NCBI GenBank assembly: GCA_030695205.1
Contig: JAUYTN010000042.1
Location: forward strand, 1-64,000
Source: Burkholderiaceae bacterium
GTDB taxonomy: Bacteria > Pseudomonadota > Gammaproteobacteria > Burkholderiales > Burkholderiaceae_C
Direction of reading: 5' to 3'
Length of the DNA stretch: 64,000 bases
Every line of letters begins with the position of its first letter. The first letter of the stretch is position 1. The notes under the pieces are model-generated. The model saw nothing but the letters and a program-made list of their open reading frames with translations. It was not told the DNA's origin and did no database searches. A program made the translations under genes and the position numbers. Of this stretch, positions 54,124-62,509 are shown piece by piece.

Positions 54124-55335
54124 TCAGCGCACCGGCGCACCCAGCTCGAACCAGCGCCCGATCAGCGCCCGCTCCTCGGGGGTGATGCCCGTCGAGTTGC
54201 TCATGGGCATTTGCTGGGTCACCACCACCTGCTGGTACACCGCCTGGGCGTGCAGCTGAAGAGCCTCGGGCAGGTCCAGGCGAACGTTTTTCAGTTGCAC
54301 CTGCTCACCATGGCACTGGTAGCAGCGCTGGGCCAGCACGGGCTGCACCTGGGCATACCCCACACTGGCGGGCACAGCCACCGGCGCGGGCCGGGGGGCG
54401 GGTGCCATGGCCACTATGGTGGCCAGCACCAGCAGCACGCCCACCACCGCGTAAGGCAACGGGTAGCGGTTGCGCCCCAGCTTGTACCCATGGCGCAGCA
54501 CAAAATACTGGCGAATGGCCGCACCCGCCAGCATCATGACCACCAGCACCAGCCAGTTGTGCGGGTGGGTGTACAAAAAACTGTAGTGGTTGCTCAGCAT
54601 GGCAAAAATGACGGGCAGCGTGAAGTAGGTGTTGTGCACACTGCGCTGCTTGCCCCGCTTGCCATGGATGGCCAGCGAGGCCGGGTCCACCTTGACCTCC
54701 GCACCCATGGCCGCCACCACCTTGCGCTGGCCCGGAATGATCCAGAAAAACACGTTGGCACTCATAGCCGTGGCAATCATGGCGCCCACCAGCAAGAAGG
54801 CCGCCCGCCCGGCAAACAGCTCGGTGGCCAGCCACGACGCCAACGCAATGACCCCAAACACCAGCGCACCAACGATGGCGTCTCCATGCTTGCGAAAGCC
54901 GAACACGCGGCAAATGCCGTCGTACAACAGCCAGAACACCACCAAAAACGCCAGCGCCGCAGCGACGGCTGTGGGCGGGGCCCAGTCCATCACCGATTTA
55001 TCGATGAGGTAGGTGCCCGCATTCCACACGTACAGCAGCACAAACAGAAAAAAGCCCGACAGCCAAGTGGAGTAGCTCTCCCAGTAAAACCAGTGCAGGT
55101 GGGTGTGGATTTTTTTGGGCGCCACCATGTACTTTTGCGGGTTGTAAAACCCGCCACCGTGCACCGCCCAGATGGCACCGTCCACCCCTTTTTCCAGCAA
55201 GTCGGGCGAAGTGGGCCGAATCAGGTTGTTGTCCAGAAAGACAAAATAGAACGACGAGCCAATCCAGGCAATGGCTGTGATGACGTGCACCCAGCGCAGC
55301 AGCAGGTTGGCCCAATCCAGCAGGTAGGTTTCCAA
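54124..55335 (-). CDS. puuD: membrane urate oxidase-type protein PuuD with cytochrome c tail
   Basis: A 403-residue protein with eight or so membrane segments (DUF989/PuuD: METYLLDWANLLLRWVHVIT, IGSSFYFVFLDN, HTHLHWFYWESYSTW) and a C-terminal cytochrome c domain with CYQCH. PuuD proteins oxidise urate to 5-hydroxyisourate without a classical uricase, passing electrons to the respiratory chain. No uricase gene is present, so this is the link between XdhABC and UraH. A near-perfect GntR-type palindrome lies 117 bases upstream. Confidence 0.92.
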   Translation of the reverse strand: METYLLDWANLLLRWVHVITAIAWIGSSFYFVFLDNNLIRPTSPDLLEKGVDGAIWAVHGGGFYNPQKYMVAPKKIHTHLHWFYWESYSTWLSGFFLFVLLYVWNAGTYLIDKSVMDWAPPTAVAAALAFLVVFWLLYDGICRVFGFRKHGDAIVGALVFGVIALASWLATELFAGRAAFLLVGAMIATAMSANVFFWIIPGQRKVVAAMGAEVKVDPASLAIHGKRGKQRSVHNTYFTLPVIFAMLSNHYSFLYTHPHNWLVLVVMMLAGAAIRQYFVLRHGYKLGRNRYPLPYAVVGVLLVLATIVAMAPAPRPAPVAVPASVGYAQVQPVLAQRCYQCHGEQVQLKNVRLDLPEALQLHAQAVYQQVVVTQQMPMSNSTGITPEERALIGRWFELGAPVR

Positions 55336-55451
55336 AGCGGTTCTCCCAAGGACTCACCACTGCGGGCGCTGTGAGCCACTGTCGGGTCGCGGTCTGGTGG
55401 CCCCACCGGGCGCACCAGCAATCTGTCCATCGCACCGCTGCGACCAAAAAC

Positions 55452-55467
55452 AAAGTGTATACAGTTC
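55452..55467. promoter_or_regulatory. probable GntR operator upstream of puuD
   Basis: AAAGTGTATACAGTTC matches the perfect palindrome AAAGTGTATACACTTT in front of the GntR regulator gene at 14 of 16 bases. The 235-base gap between xdhC and puuD also holds a stem (CTGAGGC at 55544-55550 with GCCTCAG at 55563-55569) just after the xdhC stop and a run of GCTATGCCTATGCC-like hexamers. Confidence 0.62.
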
Positions 55468-55570
55468 GAGTGGCCAGGCGCTGACCACGGCACGCTGCCT
55501 GTGCCAGCAGCGGTGGCTATGCCTATGCCTGTGTCTGTGCCGACTGAGGCAACTGTGTGGCAGCCTCAGC

Positions 55571-56389
55571 TCACAGGCCGAACACTTGCAACAACTGTGC
55601 CGTGACCGAAGCAGCCACCACCGCGGGCTGCTTTCCCACAATGCCGGGCAGCCCAATGGGGCAGGCCACCTGCGCCCACTCAGCCGGCTCAAAGCCGCGC
55701 GCTGCCAGCCGGTGCTGAAAGCTCGCCCACTTGGTGCGGCTGCCGATCAGCCCTATCCATCGAAGGTCGGCCTGGTGGCGCTGGCGCAGCAGGCACTCCA
55801 CCAGCACATCCAGGTCTTCTGCATGGCTGAAACTCATGATGAGCACCGCACTGCCGGGGGCCAGATCGCGCACCGCGGCCTGCACCGGGTCAGAGTGCTC
55901 GCAGCACACCCATGCGGGCACCTCATCGGGAAAAATCCCGTCGCGGCTGTCGATCCAGGTCAGCGCCACCGGCAGGGGCGACAGGGCACGCACCAGCGCC
56001 TGCCCCACATGCCCACCGCCAAACAGGGCCACTGGCGGGCGGGGCGGTGCCAGCTCGGTGCCCAGCGCCACCACATCGTGCACCGTGACCGGGCGCAGCG
56101 CCACATGCACCACACCACCGCAGCACTGGCCCAACGCAGGCCCCAGCGCATGGCGCTGCTGCACCTGCAAAGGCGCACCGGCCAGCGCCGAGCGGGCATG
56201 CGCCGCCACCTGCCACTCCAGGTTGCCGCCACCGATGGTGCCCACCTGGCCACTGGCGAACACCGCCATCCACGCCCCCGGCTCACGCGGCCCTGAGCCT
56301 TGTACCTGCGCCACCGTGACCAACACCGCGGGCTCTTGCGCCAGGCGCGCCAACAACACCGACAAATCGTTCAAAATCTCTACTCCCAT
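55571..56389 (-). CDS. xdhC: xanthine dehydrogenase accessory protein XdhC
   Basis: A 272-residue protein of the XdhC/CoxI family. The N-terminal domain has VLVTVAQVQGSGPREPGAWM and GTIGGGNLEW; the C-terminal Rossmann-like domain has VALFGGGHVGQAL. The HAEDLDV segment and GLIGSRTKW follow. XdhC binds, sulfurates and inserts the molybdenum cofactor into XdhB. Start ATG at 56389 (MGVEILND). It is split from xdhAB by the unrelated proline-rich lipoprotein gene on the opposite strand. Confidence 0.93.
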   Translation of the reverse strand: MGVEILNDLSVLLARLAQEPAVLVTVAQVQGSGPREPGAWMAVFASGQVGTIGGGNLEWQVAAHARSALAGAPLQVQQRHALGPALGQCCGGVVHVALRPVTVHDVVALGTELAPPRPPVALFGGGHVGQALVRALSPLPVALTWIDSRDGIFPDEVPAWVCCEHSDPVQAAVRDLAPGSAVLIMSFSHAEDLDVLVECLLRQRHQADLRWIGLIGSRTKWASFQHRLAARGFEPAEWAQVACPIGLPGIVGKQPAVVAASVTAQLLQVFGL

Positions 56390-56526
56390 GCCACCTGACC
56401 ACTGCTTGCTGCTGCACCACGCTGCCCCGGTTCCTGTCCCACTTTCCGGGGCGATGGCCAAGGGCAACGCGGGCCAGTATGCCCGCACCCGGCGCAGTTC
56501 CACATGACCCCTTTGCCACCTGTGAC

Positions 56527-57207
56527 ATGACCCAAACTCCCCAAACCCGTGCCACCCGCTCCAGCTTTTGGAGCCTGCCCGTGGTGGGCGCGGCCATTTT
56601 GGCTGGCTGCGCCTCACCCATTCCACCGGCACCGCCACCCGCCGTGCCCGCACCGCCTCCGCAGGCAGTGATCGTTGCCCCGCCACCGCCACCCGTGGAC
56701 GAGACCCCGCGCGGAGCGCCCTCGCAGGCGCGCACACCCCGCGAATACCGGACCGATGCCGCCGGCCATCTCTACGCCCGCAACCGCGACCGGATTTACA
56801 CGGGGAAAATGCCCCCGCTGCTCTACGCCGTTGGGGTGCTGCAGGTGCATGTGGACACCCGGGGCCAGGTCAGTGGCCTGAGCTGGATGCGAGCGCCCAA
56901 CCACGCCCCAGAGGTGATGGCCGAAATCGAGCGCACGGTGCGCCAGGCTGCGCCCTACCCGGTATCGCCCGCGCTGGGCCGCGTGACCTACACCGACACG
57001 TGGCTGTGGGACCGCAGCGGGCGCTTTCAACTCGACACCCTGACCGAGGGCCAATTGGGCGAGATGCCATCACGCGCCTCCCGGCTGGCCAACCCACCGG
57101 TGGCGTCCCCCGTGGCGGCAGCCAGGGCAACACCCCAACCCAACCGGCGCCCGGCCGCCAAACCGCCAGCGACCAGTTGCAAAGGCAACCAACGCGCCAC
57201 CTGCTGA
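56527..57207 (+). CDS. proline-rich lipoprotein with TonB-C-like domain, function unknown
   Basis: A 226-residue protein. A hydrophobic segment ends in a lipobox (AAILAGCASP), then a Pro-rich linker (PPAPPPAVPAPPP) that could span the periplasm, then about 85 residues resembling a TonB C-terminal fold (YAVGVLQVHVDTRGQVSGLS, and PAL near the end of the helix) and a Pro/Ala/Arg tail with two Cys. A TonB-like or envelope-tethering role is possible. It lies between xdhC and xdhB on the opposite strand and is probably an unrelated insertion. Confidence 0.72.
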   Translation: MTQTPQTRATRSSFWSLPVVGAAILAGCASPIPPAPPPAVPAPPPQAVIVAPPPPPVDETPRGAPSQARTPREYRTDAAGHLYARNRDRIYTGKMPPLLYAVGVLQVHVDTRGQVSGLSWMRAPNHAPEVMAEIERTVRQAAPYPVSPALGRVTYTDTWLWDRSGRFQLDTLTEGQLGEMPSRASRLANPPVASPVAAARATPQPNRRPAAKPPATSCKGNQRATC

Positions 57208-57232
57208 AGCAGGCGGCCAGCCCCATCGGTAG

Positions 57233-59623
57233 TCAGGGGCGCTTGAGCGCCTCACACGCCATCAAAATCCGCTCGGGCGTGGCCGGTGCATCCATGTGAA
57301 CCACCTGTGTGTGGTTGGCCGTGGCGCTGACCGCGTCGCGCAACGCGAAGAAGGTGGACAGCGCCAGCATCAGCGGCGGCTCGCCAGTGGCTTTGCTGCG
57401 GAACGGTGTGGGGCGGGTGTTCTGGTTCTCGAACAGCGCCACGTTGAAGTGCTCGGGCACGTCACCTGCCACCGGGATTTTGTAGGTGCTGGGGCCGTGG
57501 GTGAGCAGCTTGCCCCTGCCTTTACCTTGCGCATTGCCGTGCAGATCCCAAATGCACTCTTCCATGGTCAGCCAGCCCATGCCTTGGATGTAGGCCCCTT
57601 CGACCTGGCCCTTGTCGATGGCGGGGTTGATGCTCTGGCCCACGTCCTGGACGATGTCCACGGCTTTCACCCAATATTCGCCGGTGCGGGTGTCGATTTC
57701 CACCTCGCTCACTGACGCGCCGTAGCAGTAGTAGTAGAACGCCTTGCCATTCAGCGTGGCGAAGTCGTACTTGATTTCGGGGGTCATGTAAAAGCCCGTA
57801 ACCGACAGGCCCACGCGGTCCAGCCAGGCTTGCTTGGCCAGGGCGGGCCAGGCCACTTTTTTGGCCTCTTTTTGGCCTATTGCGCTTTTATCAATTGCGT
57901 GGTCAGCTACAAATTCAATATCACTGGCATCGCAACCCAGCATGCGGGCGGCCACTGGGGCCAGGCGCTCGCGCATCTGCGCGGTGGCGTTCATGATGGC
58001 CGCGCCGTTGATGTCGGCCCCGCTGGAGGCCGAGGTGGCCGAGGCGTTGGGCACCTTTTGTGTGTCGGTGCCGGTCACGCGCACGCGGCTGACCGGAATG
58101 CCCAGCCCGTCGGCACACACCTGGGCCATTTTGGTGTTCAGGCCCTGGCCCATTTCGGTGCCACCGTGGTTGACGCTGACCGAGCCGTCCATGTAGATGT
58201 TGAGCAGCGCACCGCCCTGGTTCAGCATGGTGGCGGTGAAGCTGATGCCAAACTTCAGCGGCACCAGCGCCAGCCCACGCTTGCGGCGTTTGTTGGTGGC
58301 GTTGAAGGCGGCCACTTCCGCACGGCGCTGGTCGTAGCGGGCGCTGGCGGCCACCTGGTCGATCACCTTGTCGCCCACCCAGTCTTCAATCAGCTGGTTG
58401 TATTGGGTGGTCATGGTGGCGGGGTCGCCAGACACGGCCGGGTCTTTGTACAGGTTGAGGCGGCGCACTTCCAGCGGGTCTTTGCCCAGCGTGTTGGCAA
58501 TCTGCTCGATCACCGTCTCGATGCCGAACATGCCCTGCGGGCCACCAAAGCCCCGGAAGGCTGTGGCGCTTTGCGTGTTGGTTTTGCAGCGGTGGCTGAC
58601 CAGCTTCAGTGCGGGGATGTGATAGCAGTTGTCGATGTGCAAACAGGCGCGGTCGTTCACCGGGCCGGAGTAGTCGATGCTGTAGCCGCAGCGCGAGGCC
58701 AGGATGATGTCCGCGCCCAGGATGCGGCCGTTGTCGTCAAAGCCCACCTCGTAGTCGATGCGGAAATCGTGCCGCTTGCCGGTGATGCGCATGTCGTCGT
58801 CGCGGTTGACGCGCAGCTTCACCGGCTTTTGCAGCTTGAACGCCGCCAGCGCGGCACTCTGGCTGAAGATGCTGGCGTTGCCCTCTTTGCCACCGAAGCC
58901 ACCGCCCATGCGGCGGCAGATAACTTCCACGTCGTTGGTGGTGAGGTTCAGTGCGGCAGCGGCTTCGCGCTGGTTGCCGTCGGGGTGCTGGGTGGACACA
59001 TACAGCGTCAGTTGCCCGTCTTCACGCGGCACGGCGTAGGTGATCTGGCCTTCCAGGTAAAACTGCTCCTGCTGGCCGGTGCGGGTGGTGCCCTTCACTT
59101 TGTGGGGAGCGGCGGCTATTGCCGAGGCGGCATCGCCACGGACGATGCCTTTGGCGGGCATGACAAAGCTGTTGGCCGCCATGGCTTCTTCCACGGTCAG
59201 GATGGCGGGCAGCTCGCGCACCTGCACCTTGGCTTTGTGGGCGGCTTCGCGGGCGTACAGCATTTCGCGCGCCACCACCACGGCCACGGCCTGGCCCAAG
59301 AACTCGACCTTGCCATCGGCCAGAAACGGGTCGTCGTGGATGATGGGGCCGCAGTTGTTTTCACCCGGAATGTCTTTGGCGGTGTACACCGCCACCACAC
59401 CGTGCTCGCGCAGGATGGCTTCGCGGTCAATGCCCTCGCCCAGCAGCTCGCCGTGGGCCACAGGTGAGGTGATGAGGGCTGCGTACAGCGTGCCGCGCAG
59501 CTCGGGGATGTCGTCGGTGTAGGTGGCCTCGCCGGTCACGTGCAGCGTGGCCGATTCGTGAATGATGTCTTGGCCTTGTTGGTTTGCCTGGGCCAGCACT
59601 TGGAGGGGAGTGGGTGCGTTCAT
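57233..59623 (-). CDS. xdhB: xanthine dehydrogenase, molybdopterin-binding large subunit
   Basis: A 796-residue large subunit oxidising hypoxanthine/xanthine to urate at the Mo site. Features: the N-terminal aldehyde oxidase/XDH a/b hammerhead, GGGFGGKEGN (Mo-pterin loop), FRGFGGPQGMFGIE, and the catalytic Glu in TGEPPLMLALS near the C-terminus. It follows xdhA after 14 bases. About residues 568-587 of the chain are encoded by a translated copy of the dispersed repeat (57862-57920), filling the short variable segment before VAWPALAKQAW. Confidence 0.95.
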   Translation of the reverse strand: MNAPTPLQVLAQANQQGQDIIHESATLHVTGEATYTDDIPELRGTLYAALITSPVAHGELLGEGIDREAILREHGVVAVYTAKDIPGENNCGPIIHDDPFLADGKVEFLGQAVAVVVAREMLYAREAAHKAKVQVRELPAILTVEEAMAANSFVMPAKGIVRGDAASAIAAAPHKVKGTTRTGQQEQFYLEGQITYAVPREDGQLTLYVSTQHPDGNQREAAAALNLTTNDVEVICRRMGGGFGGKEGNASIFSQSAALAAFKLQKPVKLRVNRDDDMRITGKRHDFRIDYEVGFDDNGRILGADIILASRCGYSIDYSGPVNDRACLHIDNCYHIPALKLVSHRCKTNTQSATAFRGFGGPQGMFGIETVIEQIANTLGKDPLEVRRLNLYKDPAVSGDPATMTTQYNQLIEDWVGDKVIDQVAASARYDQRRAEVAAFNATNKRRKRGLALVPLKFGISFTATMLNQGGALLNIYMDGSVSVNHGGTEMGQGLNTKMAQVCADGLGIPVSRVRVTGTDTQKVPNASATSASSGADINGAAIMNATAQMRERLAPVAARMLGCDASDIEFVADHAIDKSAIGQKEAKKVAWPALAKQAWLDRVGLSVTGFYMTPEIKYDFATLNGKAFYYYCYGASVSEVEIDTRTGEYWVKAVDIVQDVGQSINPAIDKGQVEGAYIQGMGWLTMEECIWDLHGNAQGKGRGKLLTHGPSTYKIPVAGDVPEHFNVALFENQNTRPTPFRSKATGEPPLMLALSTFFALRDAVSATANHTQVVHMDAPATPERILMACEALKRP
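57862..57920 (-). repeat. dispersed AT-rich repeat, copy G, inside xdhB coding sequence
   Basis: On the minus strand: GTAGCTGACCACGCAATTGA, TAAAAGCGCAATAGGCC, then AAAAAGAGGCC. This follows the repeat layout (TAGCT, spacer ending GATAA or ATCAA, AAGCGC, then GCC and an A/T tract). It is in frame, contains no stop in that frame, and encodes FVADHAIDKSAIGQKEAKK in XdhB. Confidence 0.58.
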
Positions 59624-59637
59624 GGTGTTCTCCGGGT

Positions 59638-61161
59638 TCAGGCTGTGGCCAGGGTGTGTGCAGACTGCGCTTCGGCTGCGTCTTCCACAAATTCCAGCAC
59701 CAGGTTGCGGGCGACCAACGAGCGGTAGGCCCAGGTGGCCCGCAGGCCGTCGCGGGCGATGAAGCTGGCGGCAACGGCCGCGTCCAGCGCCTCGGTGGTC
59801 ACGTCAGCAGGGGCTTTGCCTTCCAGCACGGCTTCCAGCTTGGGCGCACGGCAGGGCGACGGGGCCAGGCCGTTGTAGGCCACCTTCACGTTTTTCAGTT
59901 TGCCGCCGGTCAGGCTGAACGACATGGCGCAGCAGGTGGCTGAAATGTCTTGCTCGAAGCGCTTGCTCACTTTATGGGCACGGAAGGTCTGCCCCGCAGT
60001 CGGTTTGGGCAACTCAATGGCCTCAATGAACTCACTGGGCTGCAGCACGGTTTGCTTTTGGCCGGTGTAGAACTTGTCCAGCGCCACGGTGCGTTGCTTG
60101 TCGCCCCGGCGCAGCACCAGCGTGGCGCCCAGCGCCAACAGGCAAGGCATGCTGTCACCAATAGGCGAGCCGTTGGCAATGTTGCCTGCCAGCGTGGCGG
60201 TGGCGCGGATGGGTGGCGAGCCAAAGCGGCGCAGCACCTCGGCAAAGTCGGGCAAGACATCTTTCACCAGCGCCAACACGGTTTCCAAAGACACCATGGC
60301 CCCGATGCGCCAGGCCTTGGGGCCCTCGGCCACGGCCTTCAGCTCGGCCACGTTGCCCAGGTAGCAAATGTGGCCGGGGCGGGCGAACTGTTTGTTGACC
60401 TGCAACCCAATTTCAGAGCTACCGGCCAGCAAGGTGGTGCCGGGGTTTTTCACCAGGTAGTCGGCCACCTCGGCCAGCGTGGCGGGGCTGACGAACTCGC
60501 TGCCCTTCTTGGTGCGCACCACGGGCTGCACCACAATCTCGCCGTCCAGGCTGTAGGTGGGGTGCGTGGCGCGTTTGATCTCTTTCAGCAGCGGCACATC
60601 GGCGCTGCTGTCAATCTTCAAACTGGCGGGGTCGGTCGCCAGCGCGGTGCTGCACGCCTGTTGGGTGGCTTGGATGATGGGCTGGTACCCCGTGCAACGG
60701 CACAGGTTGCCGCTGAGGGCATCGCTGATTTCCCCACGGCTCAAACCCTGGCCCCGGCCAGGCACCACCTGCACCACATGCGCCAGGCTCATGACGATGC
60801 CGGGTGTGCAAAAGCCGCACTGGCTGCCGTGGCACTTCACCATCGCGTCCTGCACCGGGTGCAGCGTGCCGTCGGGTTTTTTCAGGCTCTCGATGGTTTT
60901 GACCGACTTGCCGTCCAGGCTGGGCAACAGCTGGATACAGGCATTCACCGGCAGGTAGTCCACCCCATCGCCCGCCGCATTCAACTCGCCCACCAGCACC
61001 ACGCACGCACCGCAATCGCCCTCGGCGCAGCCTTCTTTGGTGCCGGTGCGGTGCAACTCTTCACGCAGATAGTCCAGAACGGTGGTAGTGCGGCGCTTGC
61101 CCTGGGCTTCGACGATGCGGCCGTCGAGCACGAAGCGCACGGTGTTGGTGACTTGGGTCAT
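59638..61161 (-). CDS. xdhA: xanthine dehydrogenase small subunit (FeS and FAD)
   Basis: A 507-residue subunit. Two [2Fe-2S] clusters are marked by CAEGDCGAC (about 42-50) with its later Cys, and by CGFCTPG and CRCTGYQPI; the FAD-binding domain follows (LLAGSSEIGLQVNKQF, then IRATATLAGNIANGSPIGD). It passes electrons from the Mo site to NAD+. Start ATG at 61161; 139 bases separate it from the uraH stop, with nothing distinctive in them. No GntR palindrome is found directly in front, so it may be read through from uraH. Confidence 0.95.
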   Translation of the reverse strand: MTQVTNTVRFVLDGRIVEAQGKRRTTTVLDYLREELHRTGTKEGCAEGDCGACVVLVGELNAAGDGVDYLPVNACIQLLPSLDGKSVKTIESLKKPDGTLHPVQDAMVKCHGSQCGFCTPGIVMSLAHVVQVVPGRGQGLSRGEISDALSGNLCRCTGYQPIIQATQQACSTALATDPASLKIDSSADVPLLKEIKRATHPTYSLDGEIVVQPVVRTKKGSEFVSPATLAEVADYLVKNPGTTLLAGSSEIGLQVNKQFARPGHICYLGNVAELKAVAEGPKAWRIGAMVSLETVLALVKDVLPDFAEVLRRFGSPPIRATATLAGNIANGSPIGDSMPCLLALGATLVLRRGDKQRTVALDKFYTGQKQTVLQPSEFIEAIELPKPTAGQTFRAHKVSKRFEQDISATCCAMSFSLTGGKLKNVKVAYNGLAPSPCRAPKLEAVLEGKAPADVTTEALDAAVAASFIARDGLRATWAYRSLVARNLVLEFVEDAAEAQSAHTLATA

Positions 61162-61300
61162 GGTGGGGCGTGGGGGTAATGGGACTGTGGGTGAAGGGGT
61201 GAATTTTATTTTTCAAACCGCGTGGCAGGCACAGGGTTTTTCGCGGGGCCATGGGGGCTGGCATTGCGCCGCTGTGCACGGCCCCAGGAGCCCTGCAGGG

Positions 61301-61654
61301 TCAGGACCCCCGGTAGGTGGAGTAGCTCCAGGGGCTGACCAGCAGCGGCACGTGGTAGTGCTGGGAGACATCGGCCACACCAAAGTCCAGGCTCACCTGG
61401 TCCAGAAAGCTGGGTTCAGGCAAAGGCACGTTGCGTGCGGCAAAGTAGCCCTTCACATCAAACACCAGCCTGTAGGTGCCCACCCGCAGCGTGGTGTTGT
61501 CCAGCAAGGGGCCGCTGGGGTTGCGACCATCCGCATTGAGATGCAGGCGCTGCAGCAGCTCCGCCTTGCCGCCGGTGGTGGCGTACAGCGACACGCCCAT
61601 GCCCGCAGCAGGGCAACCGTGCATGGTGTCCAACACATGTGTACTCAATCCCAT
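61301..61654 (-). CDS. uraH: 5-hydroxyisourate hydrolase
   Basis: A 117-residue transthyretin-like protein of the usual size. The N-terminal LSTHVLDTMHGCPAAGM holds the catalytic His, and the chain ends in the diagnostic YSTYRGS. It hydrolyses 5-hydroxyisourate, the PuuD product, to OHCU. It diverges from the GntR regulator gene; a perfect 16-bp palindrome lies between them, 66 bases from this start. Confidence 0.95.
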   Translation of the reverse strand: MGLSTHVLDTMHGCPAAGMGVSLYATTGGKAELLQRLHLNADGRNPSGPLLDNTTLRVGTYRLVFDVKGYFAARNVPLPEPSFLDQVSLDFGVADVSQHYHVPLLVSPWSYSTYRGS

Positions 61655-61719
61655 GAAAGGCTCCGTGACAGGTTGTGCTCAGCGCACGACAGCCGGACGA
61701 CGACCGGGCGCAAAGCCGT

Positions 61720-61735
61720 AAAGTGTATACACTTT
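61720..61735. promoter_or_regulatory. probable GntR operator between uraH and the regulator gene
   Basis: AAAGTGTATACACTTT is a perfect 16-bp palindrome, 36 bases before the GntR start codon and 65 bases upstream of uraH. GntR/FadR-type regulators bind such GTnTAnAC-type centres. The second copy before puuD (55452) supports its function. Confidence 0.75.
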
Positions 61736-61771
61736 TTGCTGACAGAACGTTTTTCTGCGTATGATGGCCCC

Positions 61772-62509
61772 ATGACCACGCCCAGCCAGCCACACCATCC
61801 ATCCACAAGCAATACCGGTGCCAGCGACCAGGTGACCGATGAGGCAGCCACATCTGCCACCGCGCGCATCGTCGAGTCGCTGACCCGCGCCATTGTTGAG
61901 CACCGCCTGCACCCCGGCACCAAGTTGGCCGAGCAAAAGCTGGCCGACCACTTTGGCGTGTCTCGCACCCTGGTGCGCCAGGCGCTGTACCAGATGGCGC
62001 GCAACCACCTCATCCGCATGGAACCTGCGCGCGGCGCCTTTGTGGCCACACCGTCCGCCGACGAGGCCCGCCAGGTGTTTGCGGTGCGCCGCATGCTGGA
62101 AACGGAAATGACCCGCGAGTTTGTCCGCCAGATGACCCCCGCCCACATCAAAGCGCTCAAGGCCCATGTCGCCCAGGAAAAAGCCGCTCTGGCCAAACAA
62201 GACGTGAGCGGGCGCACCGAGCTGCTGGGCGACTTCCATGTGCGCATGGCCGAACTGATGGGCAACGCCGTGTTGGCCCAGCTGCTGGGCGACCTGATCT
62301 CGCGCTGCGCCCTCATCACCCTGATGTACCAGAGCACCTCGGCCGCAGAACACTCCAGCGACGAACACGCCGACATCATCAAAGCCATGGCCGCCAAAGA
62401 CGAAACATTGGCCGTGCAACTGATGACCGAGCACCTGCAACACGTGGAACAAGGCTTGCAATTCGACCGCAAGCTGCCCAGCAACGACATTTCCATGGCT
62501 TTGTCATGA
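61772..62509 (+). CDS. GntR-family regulator (FadR/FCD type) of purine degradation
   Basis: A 245-residue regulator. Winged helix at about 30-95 (TKLAEQKLADHFGVSRTLVR, then QALYQMARNHLI) and an FCD domain at about 110-235 with metal-binding Asp/His residues (GDFHVRMAEL, DEHADIIKAM, MTEHLQHVE). The ligand is probably a purine catabolite such as allantoin or urate. Start ATG at 61772; nearby ATGs at 61761 and 61764 are out of frame. The stop overlaps puuE by four bases, so regulator and puuE are coupled. Confidence 0.9.
   Translation: MTTPSQPHHPSTSNTGASDQVTDEAATSATARIVESLTRAIVEHRLHPGTKLAEQKLADHFGVSRTLVRQALYQMARNHLIRMEPARGAFVATPSADEARQVFAVRRMLETEMTREFVRQMTPAHIKALKAHVAQEKAALAKQDVSGRTELLGDFHVRMAELMGNAVLAQLLGDLISRCALITLMYQSTSAAEHSSDEHADIIKAMAAKDETLAVQLMTEHLQHVEQGLQFDRKLPSNDISMALS

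Noticed and set aside
57830..59467. 545-codon frame opposite xdhB
   Set aside because: Antisense shadow of XdhB, without ribosome binding site or domain pattern.
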